A stretch of DNA of 64,000 nt. Origin: Aerococcus tenax. GTDB taxonomy: Bacteria; Bacillota; Bacilli; Lactobacillales; Aerococcaceae. The position numbers and the translations under genes were made by a program. The notes under the pieces were generated by a model. The model did no database searches. It worked only from the letters and a program-made list of their open reading frames with translations, and had not been told where the DNA came from. The first letter of the stretch is position 1, and the number at the start of each line of letters is the position of its first letter. Positions 53,504 to 63,057 of this stretch are shown here, one piece after another. The DNA lies in contig NZ_CP127382.2 in the NCBI RefSeq assembly GCF_003286645.3, forward strand, positions 1,860,001 through 1,924,000, in the 5' to 3' direction.

Positions 53504-56500
53504 CTACACATCATAAGGCATAATTTTCTCTCGAATCAGATCTTTATAGCCATTCCGTATTTCCTTAATATACTTCAATTTTGGTTTAGGGTTCTCAGTA
53601 TTTGCCTTGTAAGCGTTAAAATCAGCCGTATTAATCATTTCACTTTCACCAATTTGCGGACCTTCCCGGTCTTCATCATAGTTAGCAGCGACGTATTTCA
53701 ATAAATCTTCATCTATAAATTCTGCCTTGGCATAGTCTTCTAAGACCCGTTCCTTATAACCGTTAATTTCATTAGCCAAAATTTCATCAGTCGACTGATT
53801 TTTATACTTATCTGGGCTGGAAATAATAGCTTGGAAAATATCACGAATTTTTTCACTTAATTCGGGCTTCCGGCGACCAAATTCATCGATAGTCTTCTCC
53901 GCTTCATGTTTAAATTTCTCTTTATCTTGTTCTGCCGTCGATTCACGGTAACGGTCAATGAGAAGCACTAGATAGTCATAATCAATTTGTTCCGTTCGAA
54001 CCGATTCAATCTCATACTCGATATCGATCGAATCATCCTCATCAACTTCATCCTCATCGTTCATCTCATCTTTAATCCGTTCGATAAGATTTTTATAAGC
54101 TCCAGTGTAGTCTTCAAATTCTTCCCGGTCGAAGCCATATTGAGCGACAAATTCCGCTTCACTAAAGTCACTATAAACCTCAATGGTCCGGTAAATCGTA
54201 TCGAATCGTTGAAAAGCTTTGGCTACCCGCTTCATTTCAACTAATTCAGTGTAATTGTTGAAACTCTCTGCATTAGGCACTAGCGCTCTTAGTTCTTTAA
54301 CCGCTTCATCAAGCTCTTCCTTCGACTCTTCATAAGTTGGCGCTTGAATCTGATCTTCCCCACCATTGGAATAGAGTATGAGGGCCTTTTTAACGGCTTC
54401 CTCATAGATGGCTGGTGTTTGAAAAGTGACAATTTGTCCATATTTCTTATGGTCATCAAACAAACGATTAGTCCGAGAGAAGGCTTGAATCAAGTGGTGT
54501 GGTTTCATCGGTGGTCGATCCATAAATAATGTCGATAGACACGGCGCATCAAAACCTGTCAGTAAGCGATCGACCACAATTACCAAGTCCACTTGTTCAG
54601 AACGCACTTTATAGGTATCTGACTTACGCGCTAAACGATTATTGAGATTTTGATTATAAGCATTTAGAGTTTCAAGAGAAAAGTTTGTGCCAAATTCCTG
54701 GTTATAATCCGTTAAAATCTCTTTCATCGCTTCTTTACGGTCTTGAGAATCGTGTTCATTATCAGAGATGGAGAAGGTAATCGCAACTTTAGGAAAATCC
54801 AAGACCGCACGTTTAGTGATTTCACTAATGGAAACTCGCGGATTTTGACCGGCCTTGACTTCTTTAAAGAGTTGGTAATAAGCAATGGCTTTATCAATAG
54901 AAGTTGTCGTTAAAATGGCATCATAGGTCTTTCCAACACCATTATTAAAGCCAAATTTATTTTGTGATTTATTAATAATTGAATCCACCACCGCTTCCAT
55001 ATGGTCGGGATGGTCAAATATGGCTGAATCTAACTGGGCTTCCTTTTCCTTCTTATCAATCGCATCAAGGTTAGCCTTAGGAAACTGGTTTGCCACGAGC
55101 TGGTCGAGTTGAAAGTCACTGAAGGTTTGCTTGTACTCAATTTGAAAACCTAAAACAGCTTGGTCATGCATGGCTTCTTGGACAGTGTATTTATGCAAAC
55201 ATTCACCGTACTGCTCTTCTGTAGTCCGAGCAAGATCACCAAAGGCATCACGAGCATTCTCCGCAAAAAGCGGCGTCCCGGTAAAACCATACCAAAGAGA
55301 ATATTTGAAAAACTTCTCCAGTTCAAATTGCTTCTGTGGTGTGACTGCGCGATGACATTCATCAACAACCACCGCAAGTCTTAAATCCCTTAACTTATTT
55401 AGCCGCTTATTATCAGGATTTTGATCGTAGCGCTTCATGACATGGTTTAATTTCTGAATGGTGGTGATCACTAAGGATCGATCCTTAGAGGTTAAGCGTT
55501 TGATCAGGTCATTGACATTAGCCGTTTCATCCACATCGACAAAATCTGCTTCAGCATAGGAGGCGAAGGCATTAAAGGTTTGTTGGTCAAGGTCTCTACG
55601 ATCCACAATGAAGATGGTCTTATCAATCGAAGCAATTTTTAACAGGTTGCGGGCAACCTTAAAAGAAGTCAAGGTCTTCCCTGAACCTGTGGTATGCCAC
55701 ACATAGCCGCCTTTTTGTTGATAACTGGCTTGGCGAATGGCCTTAATGGCGTGAATTTGATAGGGACGTAGTAAAATGACTGAATTACTAGATTTATCCA
55801 AGACCGAGTAATTTGCAATCATTTCATGAGCTTCTGGAATCGAGAGCACAGAAGTCGCAAAATCTTCTAAATTCATTACTGGTTGGTTATCTTGATCGAC
55901 CCAGCCCGTTAAAAACTTGGCATTCAACTTCGTATTGGCAGCGATATACTTCGTATCCACCCCATTTGAAACCACAAACATTTGCAACATGGAAAAAATT
56001 CCATGATATTTTCCGGTTTTAATATAGCGATCAATCTGATTAAAGGCCTTTTTATAGCCTTCTGACCGATTCTTCAATTCGATTTGAATTAAGGGAATCC
56101 CATTAATCATCAAAGTCACATCAAAACGCCCATCTTGGTCAAGAAAATCGCGTTTTTCACTGCGAAATTGATTAATCACTTCATAATGGGAGCTCCCCCC
56201 AGCAATCTCATTGCCATTAATTACCATTAACTGGCAGGAGCCAAGGGATGCATCCTCGCGGTGGAGCTCGACTTGAGCCACACCATTCTCCCCACTAAGC
56301 CACTCTCCAGCCGCATAAAAAGAAGAAAAGTCCAATTGCGATTTAATTGATAGCTTTTCTTGGGTCGTTAAAGGCACGCCATCTAACTTGGCGGTATTAT
56401 TCGCTTCTAATTGTTGGAAAAAGTTCTTCCAAAGATCATCGGCTGTCTTTAAATCAGAACGATAAGTCCACTGCGATTCCCTTTTCGTTAACAGTTCGAT

Positions 56501-56545
56501 TAAGCGTTCTTCCATTTGCTGCTCTTGAGTAAAAATTTTTGCCAT
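53504..56545 (-). CDS. hsdR: Type I restriction subunit HsdR (copy 2)
   Basis: Identical in protein sequence to the gene at 32490-35531, including nuclease and motor motifs; same start choice (an ATG at 56593 is the alternative). Head-to-head with silent hsdS as in copy 1. Confidence 0.93.
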   Translation of the reverse strand: MAKIFTQEQQMEERLIELLTKRESQWTYRSDLKTADDLWKNFFQQLEANNTAKLDGVPLTTQEKLSIKSQLDFSSFYAAGEWLSGENGVAQVELHREDASLGSCQLMVINGNEIAGGSSHYEVINQFRSEKRDFLDQDGRFDVTLMINGIPLIQIELKNRSEGYKKAFNQIDRYIKTGKYHGIFSMLQMFVVSNGVDTKYIAANTKLNAKFLTGWVDQDNQPVMNLEDFATSVLSIPEAHEMIANYSVLDKSSNSVILLRPYQIHAIKAIRQASYQQKGGYVWHTTGSGKTLTSFKVARNLLKIASIDKTIFIVDRRDLDQQTFNAFASYAEADFVDVDETANVNDLIKRLTSKDRSLVITTIQKLNHVMKRYDQNPDNKRLNKLRDLRLAVVVDECHRAVTPQKQFELEKFFKYSLWYGFTGTPLFAENARDAFGDLARTTEEQYGECLHKYTVQEAMHDQAVLGFQIEYKQTFSDFQLDQLVANQFPKANLDAIDKKEKEAQLDSAIFDHPDHMEAVVDSIINKSQNKFGFNNGVGKTYDAILTTTSIDKAIAYYQLFKEVKAGQNPRVSISEITKRAVLDFPKVAITFSISDNEHDSQDRKEAMKEILTDYNQEFGTNFSLETLNAYNQNLNNRLARKSDTYKVRSEQVDLVIVVDRLLTGFDAPCLSTLFMDRPPMKPHHLIQAFSRTNRLFDDHKKYGQIVTFQTPAIYEEAVKKALILYSNGGEDQIQAPTYEESKEELDEAVKELRALVPNAESFNNYTELVEMKRVAKAFQRFDTIYRTIEVYSDFSEAEFVAQYGFDREEFEDYTGAYKNLIERIKDEMNDEDEVDEDDSIDIEYEIESVRTEQIDYDYLVLLIDRYRESTAEQDKEKFKHEAEKTIDEFGRRKPELSEKIRDIFQAIISSPDKYKNQSTDEILANEINGYKERVLEDYAKAEFIDEDLLKYVAANYDEDREGPQIGESEMINTADFNAYKANTENPKPKLKYIKEIRNGYKDLIREKIMPYDV

Positions 56546-56737
56546 ATCATCACTTGTCCTATTGCTTTTCTTGACTTGATACAAAGATTTCATTTATCTT
56601 TATCGCTTGATAATACTTTCAGTATAGCAAAGAAAACAAAGGCTTTCAGTGGAATTTTTACAGGAGAACGGTATAAGTGTATAAAAGATGATGCTTGGAG
56701 TATGAAGGGGGATATATTAGGTCATGGAGAAAGAATT

Positions 56738-56748
56738 ATTGGATTCAG
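56738..56748 (+). repeat. 11-bp inverted repeat, silent side (copy 2)
   Basis: ATTGGATTCAG; partner at 60568-60578 on the other strand. Its flanks are as in copy 1, so no exchange at this pair is seen. Confidence 0.5.
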
Positions 56749-57228
56749 GATAAGTTGGGGAATTTAGCAAACTTTTCAAAAGGTAAAGGATATTCTAAGA
56801 ATGATCTTGTAAGTAGCGGATTTCAAATTTTGCTATATGGTAGTTTATATACTAACTATAAAATAGAAATTTCAGAAACTAATACCTATGTTTCGGATGA
56901 TACTGGCGCTGTTAAGAGTAAAGGACACGAAGTAGTTGTTCCATCTTCAGGAGAAACCCCTGACGAGATAGCACGGGCCTCTGCTATAACTTCTAAAGAT
57001 ATAATAATTGGTGGAGATCTAAATATTGTCCTCCCGCCGTTTCAGCTCAACTCTATTTTTTTAGCTGTAGTTTTAACATTTGGAAAGAGTCAAAAAGAAT
57101 TAAGAAAACGAGCACAGGGTGCTACTATTACACATTTAAGAAATTCAGATTTAACTCATGTATTGGTTTCATATCCAACAAGAAAAGAACAAGATATCAT
57201 CACATTATTTTTAAAAAGATTAGATAAA

Positions 57229-57302
57229 ATTATTACTCTTGAGCAGAAAAAAATTGAGAAGCTAGAGCTGTTAAAACAGTACTTGCTGCAGAATATGTTT
57301 GC
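57229..57302 (+). repeat. 74-bp inverted repeat, left arm (copy 2)
   Basis: Same sequence as 36215-36288; partner at 59999-60072. The sequence right of it differs from copy 1 because the segment is inverted. Confidence 0.92.
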
Positions 57303-57917
57303 TAACAATGATGGGAATCCTAAGCTAAGATTTGATAATTTTGATGAAGAGTGGATTCAGTGTGAATTAGGTGAAATTCTGGATAAACGAGATGAAAAAA
57401 TAATTCCTAATGCTGACTATCCATTAATGTCATTTACATCGACTGGTGGAATTGAAGAAAAAGGAGACCGTTATGATCGAAGTTTTTTGGTCAAAAACTC
57501 AAACAAAAAATATAAAGCGACAGAATTTAATGATTTGATATATAGTTCTAATAACTTGGATGTAGGAGCAATAGGGCTTAATAAATTTGGAAATGCCTGC
57601 ATATCTGTAGTTTATGAGATTTTTTCAATAACAAATAATAATCCAGATGTTATTTCTTATATCGTACAGACACCTCGAATATTACACAAAATTATTAGTT
57701 ATCGGCAGGGGGCTTTATATGGACAATATAAAATTCATTCTACAGATTTTCTAAAAGTAAATATTCTTATTCCAAAAATAGCGGAGCAAGAAAAAATTAG
57801 TAATTTCATAACTAATTTAGATAGCATTATTACTCTTGAACAGTCAAAATTAATGGAATACAAAGACCTCAAAAACAAACTCCTCCAATCATTATTTATT
57901 TAATATCTCCATAAACT

Positions 57918-57959
57918 TCCTGATAATAATAAGGTTCGTTAGAACAAATATTATCAGGA
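57918..57959. promoter_or_regulatory. Dyad in front of the recombinase gene (copy 2)
   Basis: Inverted copy of 38328-38369. It now lies between the silent hsdS stop and the recombinase start. Confidence 0.5.
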
Positions 57960-57968
57960 GGTTTTATT

Positions 57969-58889
57969 ATGGCAAGAAAACGGAAAGTTCTCTTTCACCA
58001 GTATTTTAAGGAGTGGTTTGAGTTGTACAAGTTAGGGGCTGTGCGTGATGTGACCCTGAGAAAGTATGATTTGACTTGGCGGCACTTGCAACGGCTGGCT
58101 CCAGACTTAACTTTGGACCAGCTGACCAAGAAAAACTACCAGGGCTTACTTAACCAATTTTCCCAAAGCCATGAGAAGCAAACGACTTTAGACTTTCATC
58201 ATCTGGTGAAAGGTGCTATTCTCGAAGCTTATGATGAGGGATTAATTGATCGTGACCCGACACGAAAAGTGGTGATTAAGGGAATTAAAGGAAAGGCTAA
58301 GAAGGCTAAATATTTAAACCAAGATGAGCTTCACAAGCTCTTGAATCAGCTCCACTTGCAAACAGAGATTTCCTATGACTGGCTCATTCTTTTAGTTGCC
58401 AAGACAGGGTTACGTTTCAGCGAAGCCTTGGGTATCACTCCCGCAGACTTCAATTTCAGCCAGCACATGTTGTCGATTAATAAGACCTGGGACTATAAGA
58501 AAGATGAAGGTGGGTTTGTTCCGACTAAGAATGTTTCTTCTGTACGGAAGATTCGTTTGGACTGGCAATTAACCCTACAATTTCAACAGTTAATCCAAGG
58601 ATTTCCTCAGAATATGCCGATCTTTGTTCAGGGACGTATCCATAATTCTACGGTCAACCAGCGCTTGGCTAAGCTATGCCAGCTGGCTGATATTCCAGAA
58701 ATCACTATTCATGCCTTGCGCCACACTCACGCTTCTTTGTTGCTATATGGGGGCGTTTCGATTGCTAGTGTAGCGAAACGCCTTGGACATGCTAATATGG
58801 CAACTACTCAGAAGACTTATCTGCATATCATCCAAGAGTTAGAAGACAAGGATAATAATAAGATGATGGAAATTCTTTGTCAGTTATAG
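57969..58889 (+). CDS. Tyrosine recombinase, probable hsdS DNA invertase (copy 2, opposite orientation)
   Basis: The 306-aa product is identical to that of 37398-38318, but the gene is on the plus strand. It now follows silent hsdS and points against the R-M operon, so transcription from the hsdM promoter cannot make its mRNA. Any expression must come from a promoter in or before the silent cassette. AGGAGG precedes the start. Confidence 0.88.
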   Translation: MARKRKVLFHQYFKEWFELYKLGAVRDVTLRKYDLTWRHLQRLAPDLTLDQLTKKNYQGLLNQFSQSHEKQTTLDFHHLVKGAILEAYDEGLIDRDPTRKVVIKGIKGKAKKAKYLNQDELHKLLNQLHLQTEISYDWLILLVAKTGLRFSEALGITPADFNFSQHMLSINKTWDYKKDEGGFVPTKNVSSVRKIRLDWQLTLQFQQLIQGFPQNMPIFVQGRIHNSTVNQRLAKLCQLADIPEITIHALRHTHASLLLYGGVSIASVAKRLGHANMATTQKTYLHIIQELEDKDNNKMMEILCQL

Positions 58890-59348
58890 CTTTCAATTAA
58901 AATTTTGTACAATTTATTGTATAAAAAAGATGAGGTAAGCGAGGTGGAAGTAACGAATCACAATGAGTTTATACAAAATATGAAATAATTTAATGACATT
59001 GTTACTATAGTCAAATCATATTTTGATTGTTTTATGGAGACTTAGCATCTCTTATCTATCGAGTTGTGCTAACCGTTAAAATCTATATCAAGCAATGGAT
59101 AAAATTGATAGTGACGATTATGATGGTGAGAAAATCTGATGAAAAATCATTGGTGTGACGTTCTGTAATGAACGTGACGGCTGGAAAGAAAACGATTTAT
59201 TAGATAAGGATTAGGTAAGCCAGAGTCATTAAATATGATCTATCGGGTTACTGATCGCAATGGTTGACCAGACAAGAGCGTTTAGTTTATCAGGTTACAG
59301 ACGATTCGATTTAAATCTTATCTTGTAAATATCATTACTTAATAAAAG
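58890..59348 (+). other. Spacer with traces of a decayed small gene (copy 2)
   Basis: Reverse complement of the spacer in copy 1. The broken frame starting near 59096 ('MDKIDSDDYDGEKI') is now on the plus strand. No intact gene. Confidence 0.35.
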
Positions 59349-59375
59349 GCCTCTGCTAGTTGTCTCAGCAGAGGC
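59349..59375. terminator. Bidirectional terminator right after active hsdS (copy 2)
   Basis: Inverted copy of 36912-36938. Its first stem base is 13 bases beyond the active hsdS stop codon, so the R-M transcript would end here in state 2. Confidence 0.85.
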
Positions 59376-59388
59376 GATTTTATTGAAT

Positions 59389-60630
59389 TTAAATGAATAG
59401 AGATGAGAGAAATTTTTGTTTTAATATCTGTATTTTATCTAGTTTAGTTTTCTCAAGAGTAATAAGGGAGTCTAACGTATTAAAACAGTTACCGATCTTT
59501 TCTTGTTCTACAGAGTTGGTTGTTCTAATAAGCAAATTGCGTATTTTCTTTAATGATATAAATTTTTGAGTTCCTCCATCTAAATTAATCCGCAACTGTT
59601 TAGTTATAAACGGGCAGTGAAGGTAATAATATAAAAAGAGATAAAATATCTGTTGAGTATCTTTGATTAAAGCCACGTTTTTTATTGCGAAAGCAGGTTC
59701 TGTATGAATAAGTGCTAAATTACCAATAGTTCCTATCATTCCCATAAGAATATCATTAATATCAACTTTTGAACGATTATTGATTTTTTTATAATCATCT
59801 AGAGAAATATAGTTAATATCATTGTAATTTATTTTTCCATTACCTACGTTCTTAGAGGTAATTAATGGAACTCCTTCTGATAGATATTTAGGAGAGTCAT
59901 GTGTACCATCCCTAACGTCAGCAACATCCTCTAATTTATCTTGACTCCATTCATTATTGAAATTAGTGAACCTAATTTTAGGGTAGCCACTCTTATCTGC
60001 AAACATATTCTGCAGCAAGTACTGTTTTAACAGCTCTAGCTTCTCAATTTTTTTCTGCTCAAGAGTAATAATGCTATCTAATAGCAATAAAGTTTTTTCA
60101 ATTTTTATCTGTTCATCAAAGGTAGGGATATATAGCTTATATTTTAATAAATTTTTCGCAGTGATTCCAAATACTTTCATTCCTGTTCCAACCTTGCTTC
60201 CAAATTTTCTAAAAGTAAGGGTATGGATATGATAATAAAGAAAGATAGATGAAATTCTGTGAGGTCTTAAAACTATAGTATGTAAGCCTGCAACTATTTT
60301 GTTAAGGGGGGTGCAAATTATTACTGAAGGCCATGCGATGCCTTCATAATCTTCGGAAGCATCTGCTAAAATTAAATCATTTTTCTCAAGTAACTCATAA
60401 TCTCCTGGGCCTATATTCGGCAATATACTATCATCCGAAACTAAGTTGACTTTATTGGTATGAATATCTCCATAATGAATATATTTATAACCTGTCTCTT
60501 CATCTACTTCAACAGATCTTGAAAGAGAATATGACTTTTTTTGAACAACCAATTCGCCTAATTCACACTGAATCCAATCATCCGTGAACCCCTTGAACCT
60601 TAACTCAGGTTGTTTTCTTTCTTCTGCCAT
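59389..60630 (-). CDS. hsdS: Type I specificity subunit HsdS, allele TRD1-a/TRD2-b (copy 2, active)
   Basis: 413 aa. The first 211 residues equal HsdS of copy 1 (TRD1-a plus the central helix); the rest equals the end of silent hsdS of copy 1 (TRD2-b: 'ADKSGYPKIRFTNFNNEWSQ', 'DVADVRDGTHDSPKYLSEGV'). The one-base overlap with hsdM is kept. It should recognise the same first half-site as the copy 1 protein but a different second half-site. Confidence 0.92.
   Translation of the reverse strand: MAEERKQPELRFKGFTDDWIQCELGELVVQKKSYSLSRSVEVDEETGYKYIHYGDIHTNKVNLVSDDSILPNIGPGDYELLEKNDLILADASEDYEGIAWPSVIICTPLNKIVAGLHTIVLRPHRISSIFLYYHIHTLTFRKFGSKVGTGMKVFGITAKNLLKYKLYIPTFDEQIKIEKTLLLLDSIITLEQKKIEKLELLKQYLLQNMFADKSGYPKIRFTNFNNEWSQDKLEDVADVRDGTHDSPKYLSEGVPLITSKNVGNGKINYNDINYISLDDYKKINNRSKVDINDILMGMIGTIGNLALIHTEPAFAIKNVALIKDTQQIFYLFLYYYLHCPFITKQLRINLDGGTQKFISLKKIRNLLIRTTNSVEQEKIGNCFNTLDSLITLEKTKLDKIQILKQKFLSSLFI
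59999..60072 (-). repeat. 74-bp inverted repeat, right arm (copy 2)
   Basis: Same as 38985-39058, in the middle of active hsdS. Confidence 0.92.
60568..60578 (-). repeat. 11-bp inverted repeat, active side (copy 2)
   Basis: Reverse strand ATTGGATTCAG before TRD1-a; partner at 56738-56748. Confidence 0.5.
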
Positions 60631-62738
60631 TATTTAAACACATCCTTTATCGCCTGAATGAGTTCTGCGGTTTCGTCCGTCACCTGCAAGTCATCCACCA
60701 TTTCTAAGAATTCGGCTGTGGTTTGTTCCAGTTCTTGGTTGATTTCTTGCATGTCCTTGCTGACTTGGACAATATCGATGGGTTCTGGCTCTTCGAAGGT
60801 ATCCACATAGCGAGGAATATTGAGGTTATAATCATTCTCTTGGATTTCTTCATAGCTTGCTTTATGGGCGTATTTCTCCACATCTTCCCGCTTATTATAA
60901 GTATCAATAATCTTATTGATGTGATCTTCGGTTAAGATATTTTGGGTCTTCACCTTTTCGAATTCCTTGGACGCATCAATAAAGAAGACATCACGACTGG
61001 TTCGGTTCTTCTTCAAAACAATAATCGTGGTAGGAATACTGGTGTTGTAGAAGAGGTTTTCCGGCAAACCAATCACTGTGTCAATATAACCATTTTCAAG
61101 CATAGCCTGGCGTAACTTTCCTTCAGAGGCCCCACGGAAAAGAACTCCGTGAGGTAAGACAATACACATGGTACCGTCTGTCCGCAAGTGGTAGAAACCA
61201 TGGAGCAAAAAGGCAAAGTCAGCCCGTGATTTAGGTGGTAGAACCCCATAAGCAGCAAAACGCGGGTCATCTAAAAAGCCCTTATCGGCTGACCATTTTT
61301 GCGAGTAAGGCGGATTCATCAAAACAATATCAAAGTTGGTTGGCTCATCTGTGGGCCAGTCGGCATCCAAGGTATCCCCATTCCGTAACTTCTGATGGTC
61401 AGTTGGCACCCCGTGCAGCATCATATTCATCTTAGCTAAGTTGTAAGTGGAGGTGTTAATTTCTTGCCCAAAGTAACGGATGGAATTTTCCACGTTTTCA
61501 TCAGCGTACTTCTTAGTATTTAAGAGCAGTGATCCCGATCCAGCCGAAGGATCGACCATATAAGGAATTACCTTATCATTCTTTATTCTATCTATTGCTA
61601 ATTTATCAGCAGATGAAGCATATAGCATAAATCTAACAATATTAATTGGTGTAAAGAATTGACCTTTAGTTTGTTTAAAACCATCTCTTATTATTCCCTC
61701 AAAAAAATCTCCGAGAATATCTTTCCCGTTTAAGCTATTTTTCCCATCAACAAAAGACAAGTTTTCAAGCTGTTGAACGGTGTATTTTAATTTAGACAAA
61801 GAGAATTTTTTAGTATCGACTACATAGGATTTATTTAATTCCTTTTCATCTATTACATACAACTTCTCTTTTAAAGCTTTTCTATAAAGATTATTTATTC
61901 TTTCAAACAGTGTTTCATTGCTTTCAAAATCATCATCACTGGCTTTTTCAAACATCAACGATTGAAAATCGTATCTTTCTCCATCTTCTTTTTCATCTTC
62001 ATCTTGAATTTTAGCTAAAATCAAATTCACAAGTGAAGAGAACACCTCATTGTCGTCTGTTCCTCCACCTCCCCATAAAACATTGTGAAGATCTTTTTGT
62101 AGGGTTGTAATATATTCAGTAGAAAAATTTGTTCTTAAATCATTTTCACTTCCCTTGATATAAGGTACTTTTTGTGCTTTTTCATAGCGTGCAGGTAATT
62201 TATTTGTAGCGTTTCTTACTTGTTCCCAATCTACAAATGTCGGTATTTTTTCATAATCAATTACCATACATTCATCATCAAGAGTTTCTTCATTTAAAGT
62301 ATATAGAACCAAATATTTTACAATATGACCTTGTGCTTTTTCTAATGCTCCTAAATTAAATAGTTGCTTTTCTATAATTTCATCTTTTGAGTCTTTTGCA
62401 TATTCATCGGGTGCTTTTACTTCAATAAATAAAAATGCATTATCATTTTTATCTTTGACAATAACATCTATTCTGCTTGTAATTGTATTTGGTCTTCCTG
62501 CTTCATATTGTTTTTCAATCTCTATTCTATCAGCAGGATATCCCAATTCATTTACTAATTTTGTTAATAAATATGCTCTTACAAGCTCTTCATCCTTATA
62601 TTCTGTAATAGTCCTATGTTCTATTATTCCTTTATACCTGAATTTATTATTTTCAGTGGACAAGTTTTGAACTATAGAATTGGGCTGACTATTGATAAAG
62701 TCGACAATATTTTTTATATTCTCTTTTGCTATTCCCAT
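60630..62738 (-). CDS. hsdM: Hybrid N6-adenine methylase/HsdM subunit (copy 2)
   Basis: Product identical to that of 39616-41724, including the join of a foreign N-terminal half (HsdR_N-like and 'KGQFFTP') to the HsdM catalytic half at SAM motif I. The chimera therefore predates the duplication. Confidence 0.85.
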   Translation of the reverse strand: MGIAKENIKNIVDFINSQPNSIVQNLSTENNKFRYKGIIEHRTITEYKDEELVRAYLLTKLVNELGYPADRIEIEKQYEAGRPNTITSRIDVIVKDKNDNAFLFIEVKAPDEYAKDSKDEIIEKQLFNLGALEKAQGHIVKYLVLYTLNEETLDDECMVIDYEKIPTFVDWEQVRNATNKLPARYEKAQKVPYIKGSENDLRTNFSTEYITTLQKDLHNVLWGGGGTDDNEVFSSLVNLILAKIQDEDEKEDGERYDFQSLMFEKASDDDFESNETLFERINNLYRKALKEKLYVIDEKELNKSYVVDTKKFSLSKLKYTVQQLENLSFVDGKNSLNGKDILGDFFEGIIRDGFKQTKGQFFTPINIVRFMLYASSADKLAIDRIKNDKVIPYMVDPSAGSGSLLLNTKKYADENVENSIRYFGQEINTSTYNLAKMNMMLHGVPTDHQKLRNGDTLDADWPTDEPTNFDIVLMNPPYSQKWSADKGFLDDPRFAAYGVLPPKSRADFAFLLHGFYHLRTDGTMCIVLPHGVLFRGASEGKLRQAMLENGYIDTVIGLPENLFYNTSIPTTIIVLKKNRTSRDVFFIDASKEFEKVKTQNILTEDHINKIIDTYNKREDVEKYAHKASYEEIQENDYNLNIPRYVDTFEEPEPIDIVQVSKDMQEINQELEQTTAEFLEMVDDLQVTDETAELIQAIKDVFK

Positions 62739-62739
62739 C

Positions 62740-62958
62740 TTATTTGACCTTTTCCTCTTCTTTTACTATTTCTACAACTTCCTCTATCTTGCAATCCAAT
62801 GCCAAGCAAATCTTTTCTAATGACTCTAAGTTCACATAAGAGTTTTTGCTCATTCTTGAAACTATGTTGCTTGTTATGTTTGCAGCTCTTTTTAAGTCTT
62901 CTTTGTTCATTTCTCTTTCTACCAATAAGTGCCATAATGGTTTATAAGAAATTGCCAT
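62740..62958 (-). CDS. XRE-family regulator (copy 2)
   Basis: 72 aa, identical to the product of 41726-41944, again one base ahead of hsdM. Confidence 0.85.
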   Translation of the reverse strand: MAISYKPLWHLLVEREMNKEDLKRAANITSNIVSRMSKNSYVNLESLEKICLALDCKIEEVVEIVKEEEKVK

Positions 62959-62993
62959 ATTATTACCCCTTATCCGTTTTATTGTTAAGATAT

Positions 62994-63021
62994 ATTATAT
63001 CATAAATAGACTGATAAGTCA
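62994..63021 (-). promoter_or_regulatory. Promoter of the XRE-hsdM-hsdS operon (copy 2)
   Basis: Same TGACTT and TATAAT boxes as at 41980-42007, so both operon copies should be transcribed alike. Confidence 0.6.
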
Positions 63022-63057
63022 CTTTAGCCTATTTTATACTTGTGCTTACGTTAGTAT

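Larger units (their letters stand above)
56738..57903 (+). pseudogene. hsdS: Silent hsdS cassette, TRD1-b + TRD2-a (copy 2)
   Basis: The first half equals silent hsdS of copy 1 (TRD1-b); after the 74-bp repeat it continues with the TRD2-a that belongs to active hsdS in copy 1 ('NNDGNPKLRFDNFDEEWIQC' to 'LKNKLLQSLFI'). It lacks the conserved 5' end and a ribosome site. This exact swap at the repeat is direct evidence of inversion. Confidence 0.85.
57303..59998. other. Invertible segment, state 2 (copy 2)
   Basis: Reverse complement of 36289-38984. In this state the recombinase gene lies on the plus strand behind silent hsdS, and the terminator lies right after active hsdS. Confidence 0.9.
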